Below are positions 50,983 through 59,854 of a DNA stretch of 64,000 nucleotides, one piece after another. The notes under the pieces were generated by a model. It was given only the letters and a program-made list of their open reading frames with translations, had not been told where the DNA came from and did not search any database. The stretch comes from Persicobacter sp. CCB-QB2 (GTDB taxonomy: Bacteria; Bacteroidota; Bacteroidia; Cytophagales; Cyclobacteriaceae), in NCBI RefSeq assembly GCF_001274635.1, contig NZ_LBGV01000001.1:1488001-1552000 (forward strand). Reading direction: 5' to 3'. Made by a program: the position numbers and the translations under genes. How positions within the stretch are numbered: position 1 is the stretch's first letter; each line of letters starts with the position of its first letter.

Positions 50983-53589
50983 TTAATCGACAATCATTAA
51001 TCTTTGAGATTCCTGTTCTTTTCCATCGATCCAGTACCGCACCATATACGTACCATTTTCCAGACCATAGGGTAATAAATTGACCCGGAGCAGGTTGTCC
51101 ACCAATGAAAACAGGGAGGAATCCACTATTCGTACTTTACCATCCAGGGACAGAATCTGCATAGCAAATTCGGATGGATCATTGATCTCTATATTAAAGT
51201 TTACATAATCCTTGGTAGGATTAGGGAACATAATGGCTTGATCTTCCAGAGAAAATTCCGCATTAATGGTTTGCAAAAAGCCCAGAGTCCATAATTCATT
51301 CACAGGACTGGCATTGGTCACTTTGATCGCAGAAATCTTGGCATTATCCGCACAAAGGTTTGTTTCACCCCCGTCTACATAAAAACGTAAATTCAATTCC
51401 TGGTCCTTTGCCTGCACAATGAACCTTTTCACCAGCGCCTGATGACTTCCGCCAGCTTCTCTGAAAATATCCAAAGCCTGAATCACCTGTTCGCCTTCAA
51501 TGTCTACGTTAAAAAATCGGTTACCAGGCGCATCCCAGTACACTTCCGTAAAGTGCAACTCTACCTGATAAAAACGGTCTGCTTCAGCCGGAATCGCATA
51601 AGAAAAATCTTTGCCAAACCGTTCGGTCAAATACAATTGTGGGTCCTCCGTCCCTTGAATCGCCACATTTCCGCCCAAACTAAATGGCCTCCCACCTTCG
51701 AAATATTTATCCGCAGAAAACAAATCTCCGGAAGAAGCAATGTATCCATCCACCGCATTAGCATTAATCAAAGTGCCTGTTTGAGGCGGATCCTGATTGA
51801 AGCTTTTCACAAATTTCATAGCGGAAAGCTTTGGGTTGCCATCCACTCCGGAGGGAAGATTTACCGGTTTTTTAAATTTTATTCTCGTAATCCCCTCGGT
51901 GGCTTTGAAATTGAAATTTTCCACGGCAGCTTCAAAGGGCTTACCCGCCTTGCCGATAATATCATAATTTTCAAGAATCCTTTGATCGTTGAGGTATACA
52001 TCAAACAATCGCTTACCCGCGGCTTGATGAAAGATCTCCGCAAAATAGAGCGTCAGCTCATAATTTTGCCCCACTTCCGTATTTAATCGGTATTCAAATT
52101 CACCGTAGCGCTCTGACCAAAACAGCTCATCCAAATCCGTATTGCCAATCTCCGGTCTGGACACATCCGTATAACTTCCTCCCCCACGTGCAAAATTGTC
52201 CGGTTCAAAAAGTTCGAAATCATCCGTTAAAACAGGCTGAACGCCACTGGCATTTAGAAAGACTCCCTCCCTGATTTGTTCCGGAATGACCGTCACCGCA
52301 TTGACCATGGCCAAGCCCGGGCTCCCCTCTTCCTGCACAAATCGAATGTCCAGCATATCATCCTCCGAAACCACTTCCAGCACTACCTGATGAGCAATCG
52401 CCCTACCTCCGGCCTCTTGAACTACATCAAAATTTTCATAAACCTCAAAGCCATCCAACCAAATATCAAAGACACGCTCTCCTACCGCATCATACTCCAA
52501 TTCGGCAAACTCCATGATTACCCGATACCGAAGACCAGACTCTACCGGGATTTTATAAGAAAAATCTTCCCCTTCCCGAAATTCCCGCAAAATACGATCC
52601 TCTATGGTTCCGGATATCAGCCGATATGGGAGTTCTTTCAATGCTCCGCCATAAAAAAAACGATCTTCCTCAAAGTGCTTTCCTTCATCGGAGAAAAAAT
52701 TCTGCAAAGAACCGGCATTCAGGTATAAGGGGTTTCTTAAATTCCGATTGTTACTTTCTTGAATTACCTCTATGGTGAAAGTATCTTCTATTACCTGATT
52801 ACACTCACTCACCATCCGCATGGCGACTTCATGGGTTCCAATTCCAAATTTAGTTCCGGAAGGAATGGACGTCTCCACTATGGCTTCTTCAATGCCCCAA
52901 TAGGCTTCCGCATCGAAAAAAACTACTGTACCCGAAGCGTCTCGGGTATAAACTTTATATCCGCGAGGATAATAGGGTTCAAAGATTTTTTCTCCGATCA
53001 CCTGTATGATCTGCACCCGCTCCGTGGTATTCCCATCATAATCATAGGCGGTCCAGGTGCGAAAAACGCGGGTGGTGTTACAATCAACTTCCTCGGCTTT
53101 ATCGGTATAACAAAGTCCGCGAATCTCTGTACATTCATCCGCAGCGGTGGGCTTAAGGGTAACATCCGGTGAAACCGACAAATTCCAATGCTTGGGATCC
53201 AGGCGGGGAACATCAATATCTTCAGGAAAGGAGGTAAACACCGGTCCGGTATTATCATCAGAAGAAAAGATCTGAACAGTATAGTCCCCTTCAAGGTCTA
53301 ATTGATCGGTAACTTTTAGGAAGTAATACCCATATGACAGGCCATCAAGGGAAGTCGTTCCCTCCAAAGGGTTACCCATTTCATCCACCCAATCATATTG
53401 ATAAGGAGGTAGTCCTCCTTTGACTTCTACTTCCACAAAACCTGTTTCTTTTCCACAGGAAGAATTGCCAAAGGCTACCTGCTTGATGGTAATGGGTTCA
53501 ATGCCTGCATAGGAGTGAAAATTAAGTGCAGGCCAACTAATGACGACAAAAAGAAATCGTATAAATAACGAGCGTAAACTATTTTTCAT
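50983..53589 (-). CDS. Secreted protein with SprB-like repeat, three malectin-like domains and T9SS sorting domain
   Basis: An 868-residue cargo protein. After a signal peptide (to about residue 29, SYAG) comes an SprB-type repeat (45-110), an HYR/Ig-like region (115-285) and three malectin-like domains (about 295-440, 445-600, 605-765), which bind carbohydrate in other proteins. Each starts with an NA-containing strand (LYLNAGSLQ, VFLNASGVQ, LINANAVDG). A type A T9SS C-terminal sorting domain (MFPNPTKDYVNF near 785, ending RLMIVD) directs it through the outer membrane to the cell surface. Function: probable adhesin or polysaccharide binding. Confidence 0.88.
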   Translation of the reverse strand: MKNSLRSLFIRFLFVVISWPALNFHSYAGIEPITIKQVAFGNSSCGKETGFVEVEVKGGLPPYQYDWVDEMGNPLEGTTSLDGLSYGYYFLKVTDQLDLEGDYTVQIFSSDDNTGPVFTSFPEDIDVPRLDPKHWNLSVSPDVTLKPTAADECTEIRGLCYTDKAEEVDCNTTRVFRTWTAYDYDGNTTERVQIIQVIGEKIFEPYYPRGYKVYTRDASGTVVFFDAEAYWGIEEAIVETSIPSGTKFGIGTHEVAMRMVSECNQVIEDTFTIEVIQESNNRNLRNPLYLNAGSLQNFFSDEGKHFEEDRFFYGGALKELPYRLISGTIEDRILREFREGEDFSYKIPVESGLRYRVIMEFAELEYDAVGERVFDIWLDGFEVYENFDVVQEAGGRAIAHQVVLEVVSEDDMLDIRFVQEEGSPGLAMVNAVTVIPEQIREGVFLNASGVQPVLTDDFELFEPDNFARGGGSYTDVSRPEIGNTDLDELFWSERYGEFEYRLNTEVGQNYELTLYFAEIFHQAAGKRLFDVYLNDQRILENYDIIGKAGKPFEAAVENFNFKATEGITRIKFKKPVNLPSGVDGNPKLSAMKFVKSFNQDPPQTGTLINANAVDGYIASSGDLFSADKYFEGGRPFSLGGNVAIQGTEDPQLYLTERFGKDFSYAIPAEADRFYQVELHFTEVYWDAPGNRFFNVDIEGEQVIQALDIFREAGGSHQALVKRFIVQAKDQELNLRFYVDGGETNLCADNAKISAIKVTNASPVNELWTLGFLQTINAEFSLEDQAIMFPNPTKDYVNFNIEINDPSEFAMQILSLDGKVRIVDSSLFSLVDNLLRVNLLPYGLENGTYMVRYWIDGKEQESQRLMIVD

Positions 53590-53628
53590 GATGTCGATGG
53601 TTAATGATGCGATTAGGGTTATATGTAA

Positions 53629-53697
53629 ATAGACTTGTATTTGCCTCCCTAAGATTATGCTTTAGGATAAAGGATAATTCTTCAATACAAAGTCTAT
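53629..53697. other. Inverted repeat in the gap between the transglycosylase and malectin genes
   Basis: ATAGACTTGTATT (53629-53641) and AATACAAAGTCTAT (53684-53697) are complementary apart from one extra base and enclose a 42-nt loop. The structure directly follows the transglycosylase stop on the minus strand; it may slow transcription or protect the mRNA end, but it lacks a T-run. Confidence 0.4.
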
Positions 53698-53699
53698 TA

Positions 53700-54941
53700 T
53701 TACCTGACCAAAAGAGTGATCTGCTCCCGTGGGGCGTAAACCAAAGTACCTTTGGGTATAAAAAGGAAATCCCCGGGGATGACGTTGGAATAGAAAGTAT
53801 CATCCACCAAATCTTCCTGATCAAAAAGAATTTTCCTTTTGCCCTGCCAAAAATCATAACAGTAGAATCCACCGTTATCTTCCTTATTGATGACCTCCAG
53901 CAAAACGGACGCATTTTTGAAATAGGAAAATACGCACTGCCCATCTTCAACCATCAAAAATGCTTTATGGGATTCGCCTGAAAGATTATGGACGGATTGA
54001 AAATCCACCTGCATGGCCGACTCCTGATTGCTAAAGGGTTGAGGAGGATAATAGGAAGGAAACAAAAAGCTTCCCTGAATCTGCTCCATACAAACATTAA
54101 AAAGGGCATTGAATTCCGTTGGACTTATTCCCTGCCCATAATAATGCAGGACCTGATGAACCAACATTTGATTAAGCTTAAGAGTAAAGCTTTCCAAATC
54201 TATCTGGCGCTGATGGTATTGCGCGAAAAAGCGTTCATAGACCAAACTACGCATAATCACTTTTCGGGCATACTTTTCCGCATGTTCCCCTATTCCATTA
54301 TAGGCGCGAATTCCATCAAATTTATTGTCAGCTCCATATTCTTTTTCAAGTTTCAAAAAATCAAAAGTAAAGCGAACCATATCGCGGACCGAGCGAAAAT
54401 GATGCTGCCCCTTGCGGTCAAAATAAAAATACTTGCTCCAAAAGGCCTTATCTTGTTGCAATAGAATACGAGCGGTGGGCTTGTACAATTGCCCAAGGCC
54501 AATACTATTCCCCCTATCACCTAAACTTTTAGGATTAAAAGCAGATTCGGTATAATGCATGGCCAGCACCACACTCAAAGGCGGAGCATCCTTTCCATAT
54601 TGCTGATATGCGCGCCAGGCCTCTTCTTCATACAATTGCACTAAATCCGAAGGAACCATACCGACGCTGAAAGGGTAATTCCGGTTCTTAAGTGCATAAC
54701 AATGTCCCTCTCCTGATTCCCGGTAAAAAATCATTTTATTCGGGATAGTAAATTCCTGAGGAACGCCATTTTCCTTCAGGGATTCCTGCCTTTTTTTCAA
54801 TGACTTTTCAAGAGCCCACTGTTGCTCTTCCTCTAATAATTCAAAACGAAAGGTTTCCCTAGCAAACTCAAAGGCATTCGCCCCGGCCACTGAATGGAAA
54901 CTTACTACTATCGATATTAAGAGTAGAAAACATCGCATCAT
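53700..54941 (-). CDS. Exported lytic transglycosylase-like protein
   Basis: The 413-residue protein has a signal peptide (to about residue 20) and an SLT-like lysozyme domain (about 110-250): the catalytic Glu in VLAMHYTESAFNP near 128, then GDRGNSIGLGQLYKPT near 139 and IRAYNGIGEHAEKYA near 208. This fold cleaves the peptidoglycan glycan chain. The C-terminal part (300-413) ends in a LysM-like or cupin-like beta domain that I cannot name. Its start overlaps the stop of the beta-barrel gene (ATGA), so they are coupled. Confidence 0.8.
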   Translation of the reverse strand: MMRCFLLLISIVVSFHSVAGANAFEFARETFRFELLEEEQQWALEKSLKKRQESLKENGVPQEFTIPNKMIFYRESGEGHCYALKNRNYPFSVGMVPSDLVQLYEEEAWRAYQQYGKDAPPLSVVLAMHYTESAFNPKSLGDRGNSIGLGQLYKPTARILLQQDKAFWSKYFYFDRKGQHHFRSVRDMVRFTFDFLKLEKEYGADNKFDGIRAYNGIGEHAEKYARKVIMRSLVYERFFAQYHQRQIDLESFTLKLNQMLVHQVLHYYGQGISPTEFNALFNVCMEQIQGSFLFPSYYPPQPFSNQESAMQVDFQSVHNLSGESHKAFLMVEDGQCVFSYFKNASVLLEVINKEDNGGFYCYDFWQGKRKILFDQEDLVDDTFYSNVIPGDFLFIPKGTLVYAPREQITLLVR

Positions 54942-55558
54942 TTTAAATTTGGAGTGAATACAAAATTTAAGCTAATGGCATTCTGATGACGATGCAGCGC
55001 ATGCCCACTAAGGGACTGCAATGCATTGGAGTATATTTGTTGTTGATAAGTGAGCTCCACGGCTGATAATCCACTGAAAGCCCAACCCAGCCCCATATTG
55101 GAAAAAGCAGTCGCTCCCCAGGCCGCTGTATGACTATCCGGTGCAATGGCACGCATTTCATAGCCTGCTAAAAAATAAAGGGGCTGATCCGGAATAGGGT
55201 GAATTACCAGCGTCAAAGGGACCCCAAACTGAAAGCTATTTTGGGTGATAGGCTTTTCGAAATTATCCACCACCAAAGGAATGATTTCATAGGACCGATA
55301 GGTCCCAAAACCCAAAAAACCTCCCGTTCTCAAAGCAAGCCGATCAGCCACATTCCACTGGCTCCCCATGGCAATGCCCATTCCTAATTGCCCCACCTGC
55401 CCTGTCAGGGATTCTGTCCAAGCAAAAGAATTGGCCACTGAAATCGCCCCCCAGGCACCAGAAGTGCTCCGGCAGAAGCCCTTTTGAAATTTGGCCCCAC
55501 CTGCCATAAGCGGGCTACTCAAAAGAATAAGTAAGAAAAGTGGTAAATATTTCTTCAT
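54938..55558 (-). CDS. Outer membrane beta-barrel-like protein
   Basis: The 206-residue product has a signal peptide (residues 1-19, LMAGG) and alternating amphipathic strands (GMGIAMGSQWNVADRLALRTG, ISLNFVFTPNLK at the end), as expected for a small outer-membrane barrel. No family is recognised. It is cotranscribed with the transglycosylase, which suggests an envelope-associated role. Confidence 0.6.
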   Translation of the reverse strand: MKKYLPLFLLILLSSPLMAGGAKFQKGFCRSTSGAWGAISVANSFAWTESLTGQVGQLGMGIAMGSQWNVADRLALRTGGFLGFGTYRSYEIIPLVVDNFEKPITQNSFQFGVPLTLVIHPIPDQPLYFLAGYEMRAIAPDSHTAAWGATAFSNMGLGWAFSGLSAVELTYQQQIYSNALQSLSGHALHRHQNAISLNFVFTPNLK

Positions 55559-55987
55559 ACGGCTAGGTTAGGTTGGTTTTCAAGCTAAAAACTACACACC
55601 TAACCACCTGAATGTAAATCGGTTTGATCCCTAATTTAGAAATTGACGAACAAGTAGGAATTCTTTATAAACGTTCATTTTTTCAAGAGTCTCTTTAAAT
55701 AAAAGACGCTTCAGAACACCAATTTCACCATTCTATTAGCTTACCCCTATTATAAACACCAAATGCGCATGTAAGCTATCGCCACCAACTTCAGTCAAAT
55801 ACAGTTGATAAGCTCCAAAAAACTATCAGGAACACTCTATTTCTTACCTTAAAACTGCTTTGTGGAAAAAAATCCATTTCTTAGCCTCAATTATTCATCG
55901 CTAAATTGAGAGCCCTTAGTCGAAAAACTTACCCTCCTATTATTACAAGTATTTTTCTTTAATTTTAAAAAGCCCCAATATGGGGAT
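55559..55987. other. Long intergenic stretch upstream of the beta-barrel operon, no gene seen
   Basis: About 430 bp of AT-rich DNA with no ORF that looks real and no strong hairpin. It must hold the promoter of the beta-barrel/transglycosylase pair near its left end. A dispersed repeat begins at its right edge. Confidence 0.4.
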
Positions 55988-56108
55988 GCTTGCTTTCTCC
56001 TCTTTCATCTGCTTCGTTGCAAAAAAAATCGAAGTAGAAAACTATTCCTTCATTTTTCCCGCCCTGCAGCTTAACGAGGATTGTAGCATGAATAATCCGG
56101 GTTAAAGC
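55988..56108. repeat. 120-bp dispersed repeat, copy A
   Basis: About 80 percent identical by eye to 61840-61959 over its whole length, in the same orientation. Best conserved blocks are TAGAAAACTATTCCTTCATT, the following TCCCGCC-TGCAGCT and AACGAGGATTG-AGCATGAAT. It is non-coding in all frames and lies between two unrelated operons. Identity suggests a mobile or functional element rather than chance. Confidence 0.8.
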
Positions 56109-56150
56109 CTCAATAATCCTGGCTAATTTTAAGGACAAGAATTTTGGGCA

Positions 56151-56191
56151 TAAAAAAAGCTGCCAACTTTCTGTTGACAGCCTTTTTTATA
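56151..56191 (-). terminator. Terminator of the DUF4494 gene
   Basis: AAAAAAAGCTGCCAAC pairs with GTTGACAGCCTTTTTTT (one mismatch) around a 5-nt loop, with A- and T-runs on both sides, about 70 bp after the DUF4494 stop on the minus strand. Confidence 0.85.
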
Positions 56192-56262
56192 GTATTTCAA
56201 AGCCTGCATTCGGCTCTAAAAACGGTATGGTTTAAAAATGCTCATCATTTTGAGCACCGGTT

Positions 56263-56748
56263 TTATTCCGCCTCTTCTGTTTTTTCTACAGGTTTAAAAC
56301 CCTCAGGAACTCTTTGATCCGGACTTTTGTATTTGAATATTTCTACAATCGGAGTTTCTGCAATTTCCGGAATTTGAAAGGGCACCAACATAGAGGAAAG
56401 GCTTTCCTGAATACGCTCATAGGCCTCTTTTACATTTGCTGCGGAAACGATCATAATATTGGAAACTTTCTTCTCTTTTTTAGCCTCCTCATCAATCATT
56501 ACATAGGTCACCTTACATTTGTGCCAATTGTCCGTATCTGGATATTCAAAAACGTCCACAATTCTACTTTTGGACATATTGGTTACCTGAAATTCTCCCC
56601 GAATCACAGAACCCAGCTCCTCATGGATACGAGATTCCGCTTCAGTAAAAGACAGGGCATCTACCAGATAGGCCTCAGAGATGTTTTTCAAAATACCTTT
56701 ATCGTCTTCCTTGCGATATTTTACCTTACAAAGAAACCAGTTATTCAT
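56263..56748 (-). CDS. DUF4494 family protein
   Basis: A 161-residue cytoplasmic protein with two similar halves: WFLCKVKYRKEDDKG and WHKCKVTYVMIDEEA, each followed by a strand-helix unit (AYLVDALSFTEAESRIHEEL; NIMIVSAANVKEAYERIQES). This internal duplication and the FKYKSPD ending are typical of DUF4494 proteins, which are widespread in Bacteroidota and uncharacterised. It is a single-gene unit between a terminator and a short gap. Confidence 0.85.
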   Translation of the reverse strand: MNNWFLCKVKYRKEDDKGILKNISEAYLVDALSFTEAESRIHEELGSVIRGEFQVTNMSKSRIVDVFEYPDTDNWHKCKVTYVMIDEEAKKEKKVSNIMIVSAANVKEAYERIQESLSSMLVPFQIPEIAETPIVEIFKYKSPDQRVPEGFKPVEKTEEAE

Positions 56749-56817
56749 AAATATCTTTAATTAAAATGTATGCTTATTCAAGGGCATGCAAGATAGAAAT
56801 TTTTCCCATCAATGAAT

Positions 56818-57207
56818 TTAATTTTCCATTTCTTTCGGGACCACCTGTCCACTTAACCGCAAAACCTTATAACCCTCCACTACATTACAAACCACCCGAA
56901 TCAATTTATTTTGCCGACCCACTTTGCCGGTTGAATTAAACTTCACTACAATTTTCGACTTCTCTCCGGAATAAATGGGATCATGCGGCCATTCTGGAAT
57001 GGTGCAACCGCAGGTACTCATCACCTTGGAAATAATGAGCGGCTCCCCGCCCTCATTCACCACCGCGAAGGCCACTTCTATTTCCTCTCCCTCGGTTATT
57101 TCACCGAAATCCACCACCTCATTTTCCCACTTTACTATTGGATGCTGCTGGGCCAAAACCGCCGAGCTGAAAACTAGCATCCAGAAAATAATCCATGCAC
57201 TTTTCAT
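56818..57207 (-). CDS. DUF1573 exported protein
   Basis: The start at 57207 gives a natural signal peptide (MKSAWIIFWMLVFSSAVLAQ); the longer frame from 57240 runs into the helicase gene. The mature protein is one Ig-like DUF1573 domain (IVKWENEVVDFGEITEGEE, then STCGCTIPEWPHDPIYSGE) ending near residue 129. The CGC pair is typical of the family. Function is unknown; such proteins are common and often envelope-associated in Bacteroidota. Confidence 0.85.
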   Translation of the reverse strand: MKSAWIIFWMLVFSSAVLAQQHPIVKWENEVVDFGEITEGEEIEVAFAVVNEGGEPLIISKVMSTCGCTIPEWPHDPIYSGEKSKIVVKFNSTGKVGRQNKLIRVVCNVVEGYKVLRLSGQVVPKEMEN

Positions 57208-57223
57208 GATGATCTTCTTTTGG

Positions 57224-58621
57224 TTAAAAGAACTTTTCATTAAAATTCATCAAAAACAATTCCTCACTGGCGCGGGTAACAGCCGTATAGAGCCAGCGTA
57301 GCCATTCTGCATTTACCTGATCTTCCCGCAGGTAGCCCTGGTCCACGAAAATGGCCGGCCATTGCCCACCCTGTGCCTTGTGACAGGTCAGGGCATAGGC
57401 AAATTTCACCTGAAGGGCATTCAAATAAGGATCCTTCCGAAGGGCCTCTCGGAATGTTCTTTCAGAACTTTCGTCCTGATAATCGAACTTTACCGCTTGC
57501 TGCAATTGCTGAAATTGCTCTTCGGTCAATGCCGGGCTGTGCGTATACAAGGTATCCAAACATACCATAGCATCAAAGGGTAATTGCTTCTCTACATCCA
57601 ATAATCTTAACTGCAAAAGGGCAAATTTCAATCCGTATCGCTCCTCCAGGTTGATCACCTTCATCACTTCCACAAAATCCCCATTGGCCAGAAAACCGGC
57701 AGGCGCATCATCCGGAAGAATGGAATAGTTATTTTTGACGATCATCAAAAAATCTCCGGCTTCAATCTCCTCCTCCGCGAAGCGAATCGCCCTGCGAATA
57801 TATTGATTATACTGAACCGCCGAACGGTTGGACCGGCAAATAATGGCCGTTCCCTCCACCCCAAATTTGTCATAGGCGTATCGAAGACCATCCTCCAGGC
57901 GCTCGCCCGTCATTCGGTAAATATCGTCATATCCTCCCACTTGCAACTTAGGCTGGGCACTGGCCCTTTGAATTTCATAGCGTAAACGGGTAGCATTAGT
58001 CAAAATGCCGGATCCCTCGGCCTGTCGCACTACCTCTGTCAACTCAAAACTATTGACTTTCAGTCCGTATTTCCCTTCCAGATGGAAAGGCTTCAATGCC
58101 GGACTCTCCTGAAAGCCCACCGGGGGCAACTGGGCAACATCTCCTACCAGCAAAAGCTTATTAGAGGGGTCTGCAAAAACAAATTGCAACAAATCAGCAA
58201 AAACACTGCTACCACTATAATTCCCTTCATCACTCAGCATGGAGGCCTCATCAACAATAAATAAGGTACGCTTGGCATTATTTTTTTGAAGATCAAAACT
58301 AAGCAAACCACTGATTTCATCCACCACCTGCTTATAAATTAAACGGTGAATGGTAAAAGCACGACGGCCGGAATAATTGGCCATCACCTTAGCTGCCCGT
58401 CCCGTGGGAGCCATCAATAAGGAGCGGTAAGCGATATAAGTGAGACTTTTGGTAATGGCAGAAACCACGGAGGTTTTACCGGTACCGGCATAACCCCTCA
58501 GGATAAACACCTGCTGCTGTTCATTACTCATAAACTCATCCAGCAACTCGAAAACCAATTGCTGGCCGGAGGTAGGCTCATGCTGAAAATGGGTGGATAA
58601 TAAGGAAGCGAATTTTGCCAA
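57224..58621 (-). CDS. RecD/Dda-like superfamily 1B DNA helicase
   Basis: A 465-residue ATPase with Walker A LRGYAGTGKTSVV near 40-52, motif Ia LLMAPTGRAAKVMANY near 70, motif II FIVDEASMLSD near 132, motif III LLLVGDVAQLPPVG near 158 and the C-terminal UvrD/RecD-like motifs ALTCHKAQGGQWP near 400 and LYTAVTRASEELFLMNF near 445. Dda-type helicases act in replication restart and repair. Not fused to RecBC subunits. It may share a transcript with the DUF1573 gene. Confidence 0.9.
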   Translation of the reverse strand: MAKFASLLSTHFQHEPTSGQQLVFELLDEFMSNEQQQVFILRGYAGTGKTSVVSAITKSLTYIAYRSLLMAPTGRAAKVMANYSGRRAFTIHRLIYKQVVDEISGLLSFDLQKNNAKRTLFIVDEASMLSDEGNYSGSSVFADLLQFVFADPSNKLLLVGDVAQLPPVGFQESPALKPFHLEGKYGLKVNSFELTEVVRQAEGSGILTNATRLRYEIQRASAQPKLQVGGYDDIYRMTGERLEDGLRYAYDKFGVEGTAIICRSNRSAVQYNQYIRRAIRFAEEEIEAGDFLMIVKNNYSILPDDAPAGFLANGDFVEVMKVINLEERYGLKFALLQLRLLDVEKQLPFDAMVCLDTLYTHSPALTEEQFQQLQQAVKFDYQDESSERTFREALRKDPYLNALQVKFAYALTCHKAQGGQWPAIFVDQGYLREDQVNAEWLRWLYTAVTRASEELFLMNFNEKFF

Positions 58622-58693
58622 GGAAGAGGTATTTAATTAGTTTCACACAAATTTAGCGCAGAGCGCCGGCAAAACTAAAGATCCTGAAAAAAA

Positions 58694-59185
58694 ATGACCA
58701 CAGAAGAAGCCATTGTTAAAACCTTTGGAGGAAAGTTGCGCATTCGAGTGAGCGGACTGTTGATAGAAAATGATAAATGCCTGATGATAGAGCACCATAG
58801 CATCAATGAAGCAGGCAATTTTTGGGGCCCTCCGGGTGGCGGATTAAATTATGCCCAAAGCATCGATCAAGCACTCAAACAAGAATTCCTGGAAGAATGT
58901 GGAATTGAAATTAGCGTGAATCGATTTTTGTTTTTTAATGAATTTTTGGAACCACCCCTTCACGCCATCGAATTATTTTATGAAGTCAAAAAACTGTCTG
59001 GCAATATCAGAATGGGCTTCGACCCGGAATTAAGCGCTGATAATCAGATTATAAAAAAATTGGATTATCTTAGGCTGCAGCAAATACAACAACTACCAAA
59101 AGGATGTCGGCATTCTTTTTTCGACCGAGCAAAAGACTGGTCTGGCATCCTTGGATTAAATGGTCATTTAAAAAATGATCTTTAA
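58694..59185 (+). CDS. Nudix hydrolase with a degenerate Nudix box
   Basis: The 163-residue protein has a Nudix fold with GPPGGGLNYAQSIDQALKQE followed by FLEECGIEI near residues 48-75. Compared with the consensus GX5EX7REUXEEXGU, the first Glu is Gln and the Arg is Gln, while the metal-binding EExG is intact. The two changed positions normally contact each other, so this looks like a compensated pair. Substrate is unknown (dinucleotides or damaged nucleotides are usual). It is divergent from the helicase gene. Confidence 0.85.
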   Translation: MTTEEAIVKTFGGKLRIRVSGLLIENDKCLMIEHHSINEAGNFWGPPGGGLNYAQSIDQALKQEFLEECGIEISVNRFLFFNEFLEPPLHAIELFYEVKKLSGNIRMGFDPELSADNQIIKKLDYLRLQQIQQLPKGCRHSFFDRAKDWSGILGLNGHLKNDL

Positions 59186-59209
59186 ACGCCAAATAAATTG
59201 TTTTGTTCG

Positions 59210-59240
59210 TTGCCTTGTGACCGAATAAACCTTATAATTG
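59210..59240 (+). promoter_or_regulatory. Candidate promoter of the highly expressed gene at 59263
   Basis: TTG (59210-59212) and TATAATTG (59233-59240), spaced by 20 bp, match the Bacteroidota -33/-7 arrangement with one change in TAnnTTTG. The transcript would start near 59247, leaving a very short leader. Confidence 0.5.
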
Positions 59241-59262
59241 CATAAAAAATTAGAGAATAATA

Positions 59263-59850
59263 ATGAACGCGACTAGGATTTTAACACTTGTTTTTGGAGC
59301 TGTGGCCATTGGTCTTGCATACTTTCTTTTCTCAGATATCAAGGCCGATATCGATCTGCAGAAAAAAATCAAGGTAACAGAAAAAGCGGTTATCGAACGT
59401 TTGAAAACTATCCGTGAGGCTGAAATCGCTTATCAGTCCGTATACGGAGATTATTGTGGTAACTGGGATACTTTGAAGGCTTTTGCGGATACTGGTTCTG
59501 TATTTATCATTCAAAAGACAGAGCACATTGAGCAATTGGCTTATGGTGCTGAAAAAGTAACCATTGAAATCGATACATTGGACCAAATTGCTTTGCGTGA
59601 TACAATCTTCACTGCAGCTAAGTTCCCTAACTTTGATCCAACTAAATTGAACCGTATTCCTGGTTCTTCAAAAGATTTCTCTATTTGGGCTGGTCACGTA
59701 AAGAAGGGTAACAACGACGTAGCGGTTTTCGAGGTGAAAGACATCGATCCGGTAGATCCTACTCGTAAAGAAAGTAACCAGATTTACAGCCGTAAGCCGT
59801 TAAGAATCGGTTCTAGAACTGACGTAACAACTGCAGGTAACTTCGAATAA
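59263..59850 (+). CDS. Membrane-anchored protein of unknown function, probably highly expressed
   Basis: A 195-residue protein with one N-terminal hydrophobic segment (residues 5-24) without a clear cleavage site and a periplasmic or extracytoplasmic rest rich in short beta strands. I recognise no family. Codon use stands out: Arg is often CGT, Gly GGT and Pro CCT or CCA, as in ribosomal and other abundant proteins, unlike its neighbours. A close-to-consensus promoter precedes it. It may be a structural component of the envelope; its downstream neighbour is DUF3822. Confidence 0.65.
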   Translation: MNATRILTLVFGAVAIGLAYFLFSDIKADIDLQKKIKVTEKAVIERLKTIREAEIAYQSVYGDYCGNWDTLKAFADTGSVFIIQKTEHIEQLAYGAEKVTIEIDTLDQIALRDTIFTAAKFPNFDPTKLNRIPGSSKDFSIWAGHVKKGNNDVAVFEVKDIDPVDPTRKESNQIYSRKPLRIGSRTDVTTAGNFE

Positions 59851-59854
59851 TAAA

